43,179 nucleotides of DNA from a virus, in IMG/VR virus record IMGVR_UViG_3300043357_000047, positions 1-43,179 of that record; one strand, 5' to 3'. Numbering within the stretch: the first letter of the stretch is position 1; each line of letters opens with the position of its first letter. This document shows positions 6,954 through 14,527 of this stretch, piece by piece. Made by a program: the position numbers and the translations under genes. The notes beneath the pieces are model-generated. The model ran no database searches and had not been told where the DNA came from. It saw only the letters and a program-made list of their open reading frames with translations.

Positions 6954-9248
6954 CTACCTCCGCTTGATCTTCTCGACCGGGATTCCGTAGCGCCGGGCGA
7001 TCGCCACGGCCTCGTCGTAGGTGCCCTCGCCCTTCGCGATGTGCGCGTTCAGCTTCTCGGCGTAGCTGTCGGGGGTTTCGTTTCCCGGCAGGCGCATCGG
7101 CTGCCCCGGCGGCGTGTATTTGGAGATCGGCTTGACCTCGGGATAGACGTCGTCGGGGTTGAGACCGGCGCGCCCGGTCAGGGAGCGGTAGGTGTCGACG
7201 CGGTCCTTGTAGCTGACCTCATGCGCGTTGAACGCCGACTCGGCCTGCTCCACGAGGTTGCGGCGCACCGAGGGCGACAGCTTACCGTCGCCCTTCACTT
7301 GCTGGATCATGCCCTGGATGCTGTCCCAGATGCCCCCGGTGCGCTGCACCATGTCGCCCTCGGGGCCACGCACGACGCTGTTGGGATCGAGTATCTTGGC
7401 GTAGCCGTAGATCATCTGCATGTCGGAGGCCCCGGTGCCGATCGGCTCGGCCTGACGGATCGACAGCAGCAGCGGGCGGGCGTTGCTGTAGTTGGTGTAG
7501 GTCGGGCCGCTCTCGATCTCCCGGCGCGCCTGGGTAGCGTCACTGAAGAGCTGCTGCGGCGTGCGCGCGGTCTGCGAAGCCGGGGGCGCGGTCTGGACAG
7601 TCGCCGGAAGAGGGGTTTCCTCCGCGCCGAGGCGGGGGAAGTTGTTCGGCACCGGCTGGAACGTGTCGACCTGGGAGCCGTCTGGCTGTTTGACCTGAAC
7701 CCAGCGCCCCTGCTGCGACACGAGGTCGTGCGCGGCGCGGTAGGCGCGACCGACCGGGCTGGTGGGGAGGAGCGTCCCGGCGCGCACGGCGTCGGCGTGC
7801 TTGGCCAGGATGCCGCGCGCGCTGTCGACCGTCATCGGCGCGTCGAGGTCGGTCCCCTTGTCGACCACCGTCGGCTTGCCATCGGGCGCCACGGTCACCC
7901 TGGCGTCCGGCGCGAACCCATGCGCCTTGAGGTAATCGGGGTTCGCCCAGGTCGTCTGACCCGGGTCCACGATGCTGAGCGTGCCGTCGGCTTTACGCTG
8001 AGCGATCGCGTCCGGCGCCAGCCCCAGGCGGGCCTTCTCGGTCGCGGAGACCTCTGTCGCTTGCCCCTCCGCCAGACGGCTGTAGCCGGCGGTCGGCGAC
8101 CACTGCCACGTCCCCGGGCCGAGGTGGGCGGACTGCTGAGGGCTCAGCAGGACCGGGGTCTCGGATTTGCCGGTCAGTTCCAGGATCTTCGCCGGACGCT
8201 GCGCGGCGGGCATCTGGCGCAGCAGGATGAGCTGGTCCGGCGTCAGGTCCGCGATGCTTTTCGGTTTCGTGGGCGGCACGAACGGCGCGCCGCCTCCGCC
8301 ACCGTCGCCCCCGGCGTCGGTCATGGTCCTGGCGCCGCCCGGGGGTTGCAGAGACGCCCACTTGCTGACCGAGGTCCTGTTGCTGTCCTCGGGGTCGCCC
8401 TGACCGCTCAGCCACGTCTGGAGGCCCTTGATGCCGCCCAGCCACGCGCCCTGGAGCAGGCCGGGGGCGGTGATGTTCACGCCGCCGACCTCGCGCCCGA
8501 CGTATTTGTCGAGGCCGGCGGCCTGGATCTGTTGCCAGTTGTGCGCCATCGCCGCCTCGGCGGCGGCCTGCTGGGCCTGGGGGTTGGCGCGGAACTGCTC
8601 ATGCGTCATGAGCTCCATGCCTGGAAGGACCCACGTGCCTTTCCACTGGTTGGTCGCCCTGCCGCGATCGTCGGCGACGGCCTCGCCGGGGGCGGGCTTG
8701 TAGACGCCCGCGTCGGCGGCGAGCGAGCTGCCGATCTGAAACCTGCCGGAGTATCCCTGGCTGTTCTGGGCGCCCGCGTTGCCTCCAGACTCGGCGGGGG
8801 CGAGGGCCGCCAGTGCCTGCTGGATGGCGCCGCCGGTTGGCAGGTTCCCCGACGGGCCCGCCGGAGTGCCACCGCCGCCGCCGGCCTTGGCGGCGATCAG
8901 CTTGTCGAACATCGCGTTGCTGGCGCTCTCCTGCGCCAGCTCGGCCTGGCTCTTCCGCGCGGCGAGGTCGTGCAGCCGGATCTCAGCGCCCCTGCCGATC
9001 GTGTCCTGGTAGACCTGCGGCACGTCTCCGATCGAACCGAGGAGGGCGGCGCGCTGCGCCGGTTGCAGGCCACCCTGGGAGAGGGCGAGGAGTTTACCGC
9101 CGAGGGCGCCGATCATCTGCGAGCGGGCGAGGCCCAGCGTCTCGGCGTCGTAGGGCGCGTCGGTCGGCACGTCCGTTGCCGTTGGCGCCCACCAGTGCTT
9201 CCAACCCTCCCAGGCGTCGTCGAGCAGGCCGGGATCACCGTCCGCCAT
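6954..9248 (-). CDS. Internal virion protein with lysozyme/transglycosylase-like domain (764 aa)
   Basis: A large virion protein. Residues about 141-290 resemble a lytic transglycosylase: AESGGNAGAQNSQGYSGRFQ, with a Glu (E153) in the usual catalytic position and the GYSG-RFQ-IG substrate-cleft motif. A helical part follows, with HEQFRANPQAQQAAAEAAM. The C-terminal third has a pattern widespread in phage ejection proteins: AKILDPNSVVRGPEGDMVQ, then helices with LSPSVRRNLVEQAE. It probably cuts peptidoglycan locally during DNA entry. A low-complexity AGGGGGTPAGPSG linker precedes the enzyme domain. Start ATG 9248. Confidence 0.75.
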   Translation of the reverse strand: MADGDPGLLDDAWEGWKHWWAPTATDVPTDAPYDAETLGLARSQMIGALGGKLLALSQGGLQPAQRAALLGSIGDVPQVYQDTIGRGAEIRLHDLAARKSQAELAQESASNAMFDKLIAAKAGGGGGTPAGPSGNLPTGGAIQQALAALAPAESGGNAGAQNSQGYSGRFQIGSSLAADAGVYKPAPGEAVADDRGRATNQWKGTWVLPGMELMTHEQFRANPQAQQAAAEAAMAHNWQQIQAAGLDKYVGREVGGVNITAPGLLQGAWLGGIKGLQTWLSGQGDPEDSNRTSVSKWASLQPPGGARTMTDAGGDGGGGGAPFVPPTKPKSIADLTPDQLILLRQMPAAQRPAKILELTGKSETPVLLSPQQSAHLGPGTWQWSPTAGYSRLAEGQATEVSATEKARLGLAPDAIAQRKADGTLSIVDPGQTTWANPDYLKAHGFAPDARVTVAPDGKPTVVDKGTDLDAPMTVDSARGILAKHADAVRAGTLLPTSPVGRAYRAAHDLVSQQGRWVQVKQPDGSQVDTFQPVPNNFPRLGAEETPLPATVQTAPPASQTARTPQQLFSDATQARREIESGPTYTNYSNARPLLLSIRQAEPIGTGASDMQMIYGYAKILDPNSVVRGPEGDMVQRTGGIWDSIQGMIQQVKGDGKLSPSVRRNLVEQAESAFNAHEVSYKDRVDTYRSLTGRAGLNPDDVYPEVKPISKYTPPGQPMRLPGNETPDSYAEKLNAHIAKGEGTYDEAVAIARRYGIPVEKIKRR

Positions 9249-9260
9249 CGCTGTCTCCTA

Positions 9261-10058
9261 TTATCCCATCAGGCCGGGTTGCTGCTGGTAACGCCGCAGC
9301 CAGGGCGCGGCGAGGGTCGCCTGCTGACGCAGCAGGGCGAGCTGCTGGAGGCGGTTCTGCGCGAGGCGGGCGGCATCGAGGGGTGTCGGGGTGAGCGGTT
9401 TGGCGCCACCCCCGCCGCCGCCCGCCGAGGCCGCCGCCGGGGCTCCCGCTCCCGCTTTCGCCAGCGTCCCGCCGAGGGAGTTGCCGAGGCCCACCAGGGC
9501 CTTCTGCTGGTTGGTCAGGCCGCCCGTCGTGTCAAGCACCGGCTTGCCCTGGGCGTCGAGCACGGGGTTGCCCTGGGCGTCCAGCTTCGGCTTGCCGTTC
9601 CACATTTCGCCGAGGGGATCACCGATATTGCGTTGCAGCCAGCCCGGGCCGGGGTTGACCCCGGCGGCGCCGGGATTGACCGGCGGCGGCACCGGTCCCG
9701 CCGGGCCGCCGGGCGCCATGGGCAGTGGTGGCATGACGCCGGGTGGTGCGACCGGGGAGGGAATCGAGACCGGGGAGACCGGCACCGGGGAGGGGCCAAG
9801 GGACATCGGCCCCGGGCCGGGGGGAATCGGGGGTGCTGGTGCCACGGTCGGCGCGCCGGGTTGCGGAGTGAGCGGTGCGAAGCCGGGCGCTGGCGCGCCG
9901 GGGGTCGCGGGCATGCCCGCGTTAGGCATGACCGGCGCCGGGGCTGGCGCCGCCTCGACGCCGGGCATGCCGATGCCGCCGGAGCCACTGGCGCCGCCGT
10001 AGGCACCCGCCGCTGATGTGGCGAGCCCCAGCAGGGCCATCAGTTCTTCCTGGGTCAT
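9261..10058 (-). CDS. Pro/Ala/Gly-rich virion protein (265 aa)
   Basis: A 265-residue low-complexity protein. Residues about 30-135 are almost entirely Pro, Ala, Gly and Val. A short repeat follows, LDAQGNPVLDAQGKPVLD. The C-terminal half has helices (LDAARLAQNRLQQLALLRQQ). It lies between two ejection-type genes in one transcription unit, so it is probably a minor virion or ejection component. No family recognised. Start ATG 10058. Confidence 0.6.
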   Translation of the reverse strand: MTQEELMALLGLATSAAGAYGGASGSGGIGMPGVEAAPAPAPVMPNAGMPATPGAPAPGFAPLTPQPGAPTVAPAPPIPPGPGPMSLGPSPVPVSPVSIPSPVAPPGVMPPLPMAPGGPAGPVPPPVNPGAAGVNPGPGWLQRNIGDPLGEMWNGKPKLDAQGNPVLDAQGKPVLDTTGGLTNQQKALVGLGNSLGGTLAKAGAGAPAAASAGGGGGGAKPLTPTPLDAARLAQNRLQQLALLRQQATLAAPWLRRYQQQPGLMG

Positions 10059-10068
10059 GGTGTGCCTC

Positions 10069-11070
10069 TCATCTGCTGCTCAGACCCCCGAAAAGCGCTC
10101 CAGCAGCAGCGCCGATCGCCGTGCCGTAGCCGGGGCTGATCTGGGTTCCGATCGCCGCGCCCGAGGCGGCGCCGCCGAGGGCGCCCAGTGCCGGACTGGC
10201 CTTGCTGCCGCCGCCCGCGTTCACGGTCGTGGTGCCGGACCCGGGCGTGCTGCCAAGCATTTGCTGGAGCCACTCAATCTGACTTTTGTAGTAGTTATTT
10301 CCTTCCATCCAGTTTTGATACTGGAGGTCGAGCGCGCCCTGGTTCATCTGCTGCTGCTGGCCGCCGCTCGTGTCGAGCAGGCCGATGTCGCGCGCCTCGG
10401 CGCCCTGGCGTTGGCCATAAATGTCGGCGGCCTGCTTGTAAGCCGAGAGATCGATCCCGGCGCTGGCGAGCCCGGCCTGCTGGTTGGCCTGCTGGGCCGC
10501 GAGGTTCCGGCTGATGTCTCCCGTGGCCGCCTGCTGCGCCTGGGCGAAGTTCGCCTGCCGCAGCTGCGATGAGAGGTCGCCGGCACGCTGGCCGAATTGA
10601 GCATCCGTCACGGCGCTTTGCAGCGCCTGCCTGGATCCGCCGAACGCCTTGCTCGACAGGAACTGATCGCCGATCTGGTTCTGGGAATCCTGTCTGGTGC
10701 CCTCGAGGGCGCGCAACGCGTTCGTTTCAACCTCGCCGGTATAAGGGTTCATGTATGGTTGCAAATTCGTTCCGGCTAAAGTTTGAGGCGTGACCTGCTG
10801 CGCCTGATAGCCACCCAGCGCGGCGGAGCTGGCGCCCAGCGAGCCCAACGCGGCGCCGGTCTGGCCCTGCATGTTTCGGATCGCCTGCGCCGCCTGGAGC
10901 TGGTCCGGCGTCTGCCCGGCGATGCGCGGCTCGGTATACTGCTGATAATTGTGGTAATCCTTGTTGTAATCCACGGCGCGGTTGAGGTTGTCCTGCGCCG
11001 CGTTGGCGAGCCAGCTCGGCAGCTCGGCCTTCGTCGTCGTCGTGGTGTTGCCACTGCCGCCGCCGCTCAT
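10069..11070 (-). CDS. Gln/Ala-rich internal virion protein (333 aa)
   Basis: A 333-residue protein starting MSGGGSGNTTTTTKAELPSW. The middle is Gln/Ala-rich and helical (NFAQAQQAATGDISRNLAAQ). The C-terminus has a glycine-zipper-like segment, ALGGAASGAAIGTQISPGYG followed by TAIGAAAGALFGG, likely to insert into or cross a membrane. Such N-terminal and Gln-rich patterns are typical of small ejection proteins next to podovirus tail genes. Start ATG 11070 overlaps the upstream stop (ATGA). Role in forming the DNA channel is inferred. Confidence 0.7.
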   Translation of the reverse strand: MSGGGSGNTTTTTKAELPSWLANAAQDNLNRAVDYNKDYHNYQQYTEPRIAGQTPDQLQAAQAIRNMQGQTGAALGSLGASSAALGGYQAQQVTPQTLAGTNLQPYMNPYTGEVETNALRALEGTRQDSQNQIGDQFLSSKAFGGSRQALQSAVTDAQFGQRAGDLSSQLRQANFAQAQQAATGDISRNLAAQQANQQAGLASAGIDLSAYKQAADIYGQRQGAEARDIGLLDTSGGQQQQMNQGALDLQYQNWMEGNNYYKSQIEWLQQMLGSTPGSGTTTVNAGGGSKASPALGALGGAASGAAIGTQISPGYGTAIGAAAGALFGGLSSR

Positions 11071-11429
11071 GATGTCAGATCCTTTCTCCAGTAACCCGCC
11101 ACGTGTTTCCAACCGTCCTGGCGTGGCGTGCGCTCCCAGCCCCGGCGTCCGATCGCGTCGGCGCGCGTGGCGCCCTCATCACGGCCCCAGGCCTCGATGC
11201 GGGGTTGCAACGCGAACGCGCCCTCGAGCGTCCCGGCGATCAGCCAATAGCGCAGCGTTTTGCACAACGGGTATTCCAGTAACTCGGTAACGACGAGGGC
11301 GCCGTCGCCTTCCCAGATCTGCGCCCGGTGGCGGTGGGCGAGGTCGATTACGTCGGCGATCGCGTGCGTGCCCTGGTGCGCCAGCGCCTTGTTGAGCTGA
11401 CCGACGAGGCGCAGCCGTTCCGGGGTCAT
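11067..11429 (-). CDS. Conserved small phage protein between tail and ejection genes (120 aa)
   Basis: A 120-residue protein with features found in many podovirus tail modules: LVVTELLEYPLCKTLRYWLI, then AGTLEGAF, then WGRDEGATRADAIGRRGWER, and a C-terminal GWKHVAGYWRKDL. The pattern weakly recalls GNAT-type acetyltransferases, but I cannot confirm that fold. It is coupled at both ends by ATGA overlaps. Function unknown. Confidence 0.7.
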   Translation of the reverse strand: MTPERLRLVGQLNKALAHQGTHAIADVIDLAHRHRAQIWEGDGALVVTELLEYPLCKTLRYWLIAGTLEGAFALQPRIEAWGRDEGATRADAIGRRGWERTPRQDGWKHVAGYWRKDLTS

Positions 11430-11644
11430 GGTGGCTGCCCCTTGGGCAGCTTCACCGCCGCCAGGGCGCCCGTGTCATCGATCGTGACCTTCCAGACCGA
11501 CTGATCCGGTGATGTCAGCAACAAGTATGGCGAGGCCGTCTCGGTCGACAGCACGCGGGCAAACGCGCGCGTGAGCTGTGCCACGAGCTGGCGCGCCTGC
11601 TCGGGATCGTAGCGCGCGGGTGGATACGCCAACGAGAGGTTCAT
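11426..11644 (-). CDS. Small conserved structural-module protein (72 aa)
   Basis: A 72-residue protein beginning MNLSLAYPPARYDPEQARQL, with a beta-rich C-terminal half (YLLLTSPDQSVWKVTIDDTG). Start ATG 11644 overlaps the stop of the tail gene upstream (ATGA). Comparable short proteins occur at this spot in related phages. Function unknown. Confidence 0.65.
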   Translation of the reverse strand: MNLSLAYPPARYDPEQARQLVAQLTRAFARVLSTETASPYLLLTSPDQSVWKVTIDDTGALAAVKLPKGQPP

Positions 11645-13188
11645 CGCCCGCGCCCCGGGACGATGTCGAAACGCATTTCGCCCACTGACCACTGCCCGTC
11701 CGCGATCTGCTCGAGACGGAGGCGGATATCGCGCCCGCTGAACCGGCATTCGACCCAGCCGTCGGCGTAGGCCTGGAACGGCCCTTCTTCATATTCGACG
11801 GGATCGTCGCGCGTCTCCCGGCAGAACGCGCGCAGCTCCGTCAGGTCGTAGCCGGTGCCGTTGTCGAGCTGCGCGCCGAGGATGTTGAGGCAGCGGTCGC
11901 CAGCCGGAGGCAGCTGCTGCGCGGCACTCTCGGCGAACACCGTGTTACCGCGTGGCGCCCCGGCATCCAGCCAGCCGCTCTCGTGCTGGTAGATATGCCC
12001 GTCGCCGCCGCCCATGAGCGGGTAGGGCCAGACGCCCGCGCCGTCGATCGTGGTGCGGTTGAGCTTGCCGATGCTCCACCAGCCCTCGGCGTAGTTGGTC
12101 ATGAGGTAGGACGTGTTCTCGGGATCGCCCGCCATCGGAAACAGGAACCACGCCTCGGTGAAACGCCCGTTAGGGCCGCCACACATGCGCTCGCCCAGGG
12201 ATCTGATGTCGGTCAGCCGGAAGAAGTAATCGCCGACTTCGCACGGCAGCGGCTGCACCGTTCCGTTGTTATAGCTCCAAAACGTATTATACCCGGCCCA
12301 GATCGCGACACCGGCCACGACGGCGAAGGCATTCGCGCCGATCATGCCGCAGCTCTGGCCGATCTTCTCAAAGCCGTAGATGGCGGGCAGCCCTTTATAG
12401 GTCGCCAGCCACACTTCTTTCTCCGACCAGATCAGGATGCCGCCGCGCACGCGCGCCGCGTTGATCAGGATTCCCTGTGTATCCAGCTCGATGAAGCCGG
12501 CGGTGTTGTTGACGTTGGCGAAATCCCAGTCGTTGAAATTCTCCCTCGCGCACCACGTGATACCGCGCTTGTTGCCGCCCGCGCCGATCAGCATGACGTG
12601 CCGCTCGTCGGTCACGACCACGGCACGGTTGCCGAGGGGGGCGGTGGCGATCGGCACGGCGACCGGGTCGAACACCGGGATCGTGTCGGTGCTGTTTGGG
12701 CTCATGTGCAGCAGGCGGCCATCGGAGGAAGCGACCGCCAGGATGTCTTCGCCGAACGTATCGATCGACCAGATCGCCCCGCGCGCGTAAGGATTGCCGC
12801 CGGGGCCGAAGGCGTCGTCGAGCCGGGGCGTGTCGTAGGTCGAGTAATTATAAAGACCGGTGCCGTAGCCGCCCTCGGTGACCGTGACCGTCGGCAGCGA
12901 GATGAAACCCGCCGGGGTTTTGTTGATGAGCGTGTCCTGATCAAACAACAGCAGTTGCGTATCCGTTCCTATCGCGATGTAACGCACGTCGTTTCCTGAA
13001 CGCCACGCCAGCATCTTGCGGGCGGGAGAGGCCATCGGCGTGGACGTCAGCCGGTCCCAGCCGCCCACCGGCACGAGGGCGCCGTTACGCCAGCGGATCA
13101 GATTGGCGTTCCACCAGCGTCCGCGCGCCATGCCGTCGGTGCCGGTTCGCACGATGCCGGGCGGGAATTTAAGGGCGGTCAGGGTCAT
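11641..13188 (-). CDS. Tail nozzle / P22 gp10-like head-completion protein (515 aa)
   Basis: A 515-residue, beta-rich protein with repeated blade-like segments (YIAIGTDTQLLLFD, DILAVASSDGRLLHMSP, GILIWSEKEVWLATY, YNTFWSYNNGTVQPL). This suggests a beta-propeller like P22 gp10 and the nozzle proteins of SU10-like podoviruses. It would form the lower tail tube below the adaptor and carry the fibers. It starts MTLTALKFPPGIVRTGT, a common opening in this group. The start lies inside the 3' end of the endolysin gene (20-base overlap). Assignment by pattern and position. Confidence 0.7.
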   Translation of the reverse strand: MTLTALKFPPGIVRTGTDGMARGRWWNANLIRWRNGALVPVGGWDRLTSTPMASPARKMLAWRSGNDVRYIAIGTDTQLLLFDQDTLINKTPAGFISLPTVTVTEGGYGTGLYNYSTYDTPRLDDAFGPGGNPYARGAIWSIDTFGEDILAVASSDGRLLHMSPNSTDTIPVFDPVAVPIATAPLGNRAVVVTDERHVMLIGAGGNKRGITWCARENFNDWDFANVNNTAGFIELDTQGILINAARVRGGILIWSEKEVWLATYKGLPAIYGFEKIGQSCGMIGANAFAVVAGVAIWAGYNTFWSYNNGTVQPLPCEVGDYFFRLTDIRSLGERMCGGPNGRFTEAWFLFPMAGDPENTSYLMTNYAEGWWSIGKLNRTTIDGAGVWPYPLMGGGDGHIYQHESGWLDAGAPRGNTVFAESAAQQLPPAGDRCLNILGAQLDNGTGYDLTELRAFCRETRDDPVEYEEGPFQAYADGWVECRFSGRDIRLRLEQIADGQWSVGEMRFDIVPGRGR

Positions 13189-13561
13189 GGTTTGTTTCGA
13201 TCACATGAAAGCGAGAAGCGTCGTTGGACCAGCGCGGATCAGCGCCGCCTTTGTCCCGGATCACTCGCTCGTGACACGGCTGGCCTTTCCACTGGTCGAA
13301 GACCAGCAGCCCGTCCGGCTGCTCCTCCAACAGGATCGCCGCGTGGCTGGTGCCGTCGGTGTGGTTTCCGTAACGGCCATCCGGGGTGAACGTGGCGATG
13401 CACGTCCCGCGCGGCGCGCCGGAGCCGCGCGCCAGGACGCCGGGACGCCAGGTGGACGTGTGCCCGATTCCCGGTGCCACGACCTGCAGAAGCCGCACGC
13501 ACTGGCCGTTATCGACGGCCTCGCCCATGTATTCCTCGTAACCGGTGGCGATGATGCTCAT
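13169..13561 (-). CDS. Endolysin, BPSL0067 / NlpC-P60-like peptidase (130 aa)
   Basis: A compact 130-residue enzyme matching the BPSL0067 family layout. A Cys nucleophile lies in NGQCVRLLQ (Cys21), followed by APGIG..STWRPG and GTCIATFTPDGRYGN. The catalytic His is in GTSHAAILLE (His73), and Asp89 lies in VFDQWKG. Such papain-fold peptidases cut peptide stems of peptidoglycan. There is no signal peptide, so it needs the holin encoded just upstream. Start ATG 13561, four bases after the holin stop. The same family also occurs as secreted antibacterial effectors. Confidence 0.8.
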   Translation of the reverse strand: MSIIATGYEEYMGEAVDNGQCVRLLQVVAPGIGHTSTWRPGVLARGSGAPRGTCIATFTPDGRYGNHTDGTSHAAILLEEQPDGLLVFDQWKGQPCHERVIRDKGGADPRWSNDASRFHVIETNHDPDRP

Positions 13562-13565
13562 ACCG

Positions 13566-13838
13566 TCATGGTCCTTTGGATGGCGGCGACGGTGGCGACC
13601 CGCCGTTTCCGTTCCGCGCCGCCAACAATAATGCTAAAATAGCGCTTAACACCTCGCTCCATATCTCCCTGACCTGATCACCAATCTTCGCACATGCGCC
13701 AATTGGTTCCGCGCGCAGGATCAGAATGAGCCATGCACACCCGATGAGCGCCGTGAGCGTCGCGATAAGCTCGACCGCCACCACCGCCGCGAGCAGCCAG
13801 AAGGCCGCTCGCAGCATCGAGAATGGCGGTCGAGCCAT
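13566..13838 (-). CDS. Putative holin, small membrane protein (90 aa)
   Basis: A 90-residue protein starting MARPPFSMLRAAFWLLAAVV. It has a long hydrophobic region, residues about 9-40, which could form two close transmembrane helices. A further amphipathic/hydrophobic segment EVLSAILALLLAA lies near the C-terminus, ahead of a charged, Pro-rich tail. It is immediately upstream of the endolysin in the same direction, the usual holin position. The ATG at 13838 is chosen because the longer frame upstream lacks membrane-protein character. Confidence 0.6.
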   Translation of the reverse strand: MARPPFSMLRAAFWLLAAVVAVELIATLTALIGCAWLILILRAEPIGACAKIGDQVREIWSEVLSAILALLLAARNGNGGSPPSPPSKGP

Positions 13839-13852
13839 CGGACATTTCGGCG

Positions 13853-14344
13853 TCAGGTCTTCGGCTGCGGCGCACCCGGCAGGCCGGCAGCCGGATGCGA
13901 CGGTTTCAAAGACGGATCGACCGCCACATAACGCCAACCAATGCCAGGAATGCCCGCGACCACCCAATACGTTTTGGAGGGCAGCGTATTGTCGGGCCTT
14001 GGCGGCACCCCGGGAGGCGTCGGCAGCGTGTGGTCCGGCGCGCCTGGGCTCGGCCAGATGGTGCCCGGCGGCGTCCCCGGAGGCGCGGGCTCAATCGGGT
14101 GCGAAGGCCGCAACGGCGGCCAGACGCCGGGAGGCTGTGTCGCGGGCAGATGACCCGCCATCGGCGGCAGGCCACCATAGCCGGGGAGCCCCTGGTCGGG
14201 GTGGCCTTCCTCGATGCCGTAATCGGGATCAACCGGACCATCGACGCCGGGCAGGCTGTTGTCGACCTCGCCACCCGACCCCGGCAGCGAATTGTCAATG
14301 TGACCACGGCGTCTTATCCGTAGGAAACCAGTTACAAAAGGCAT
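13853..14344 (-). CDS. Pro/Gly-rich structural-module protein (163 aa)
   Basis: A 163-residue protein with repeated motifs HIDNSLPG, EVDNSLPG, APDHTLPT and RPDNTLPS, each about D-N-x-L-P, set in Pro/Gly-rich sequence. It closes with a globular-looking YWVVAGIPGIGWRYVAVDPS. Related phages carry similar D-N-T-L-P repeat proteins next to lysis genes. Probably a virion-surface or tail-associated protein; function unknown. Start ATG 14344 has AGGAG ten bases upstream. Confidence 0.65.
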   Translation of the reverse strand: MPFVTGFLRIRRRGHIDNSLPGSGGEVDNSLPGVDGPVDPDYGIEEGHPDQGLPGYGGLPPMAGHLPATQPPGVWPPLRPSHPIEPAPPGTPPGTIWPSPGAPDHTLPTPPGVPPRPDNTLPSKTYWVVAGIPGIGWRYVAVDPSLKPSHPAAGLPGAPQPKT

Positions 14345-14362
14345 GATATTCTCCTCAGTTAT

Positions 14363-14383
14363 GACGGCGGATCATCCGCCGTC
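14363..14383. terminator. Perfect inverted repeat over a stop codon
   Basis: GACGGCGGAT (14363-14372) and ATCCGCCGTC (14374-14383) are exact reverse complements separated by one base. The minus-strand stop of the 51-aa gene (14374-14372) lies at its centre. No T-run follows, so it may be an mRNA-stabilising or coupling hairpin rather than a full terminator. The next gene's ribosome-binding site starts about ten bases beyond. Confidence 0.5.
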
Positions 14384-14527
14384 TTCAACGTCGCTTGCCG
14401 CGAGGAACGCCGGGGGCAGGCTGGCGGCGATGGTCGCCCCGGCGCGGACGATGGCGCCCAGGGCGCCGCCGTTGGTGTGAACTACGGTAGTGATTGCCGT
14501 GGCGGGGGGTTCGGTCATGCTGCTCAT
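14372..14527 (-). CDS. Small hypothetical protein (51 aa)
   Basis: A 51-residue protein starting MSSMTEPPATAITTVVHTNG, with an Ala-rich hydrophobic middle (AGATIAASLPPAFLAAS). Its ATG 14527 overlaps the stop of the tail fiber gene as ATGA, and it fills the gap to the next gene, which supports it despite its size. Function unknown; the hydrophobic part is short for a membrane helix. Confidence 0.6.
   Translation of the reverse strand: MSSMTEPPATAITTVVHTNGGALGAIVRAGATIAASLPPAFLAASDVEDGG

Noticed and set aside
7041-10016. A 991-codon plus-strand open frame opposite the ejection genes
   Set aside because: Arg/Gly/Val-heavy antisense shadow of GC-rich minus-strand virion genes; no motif and no start signal.
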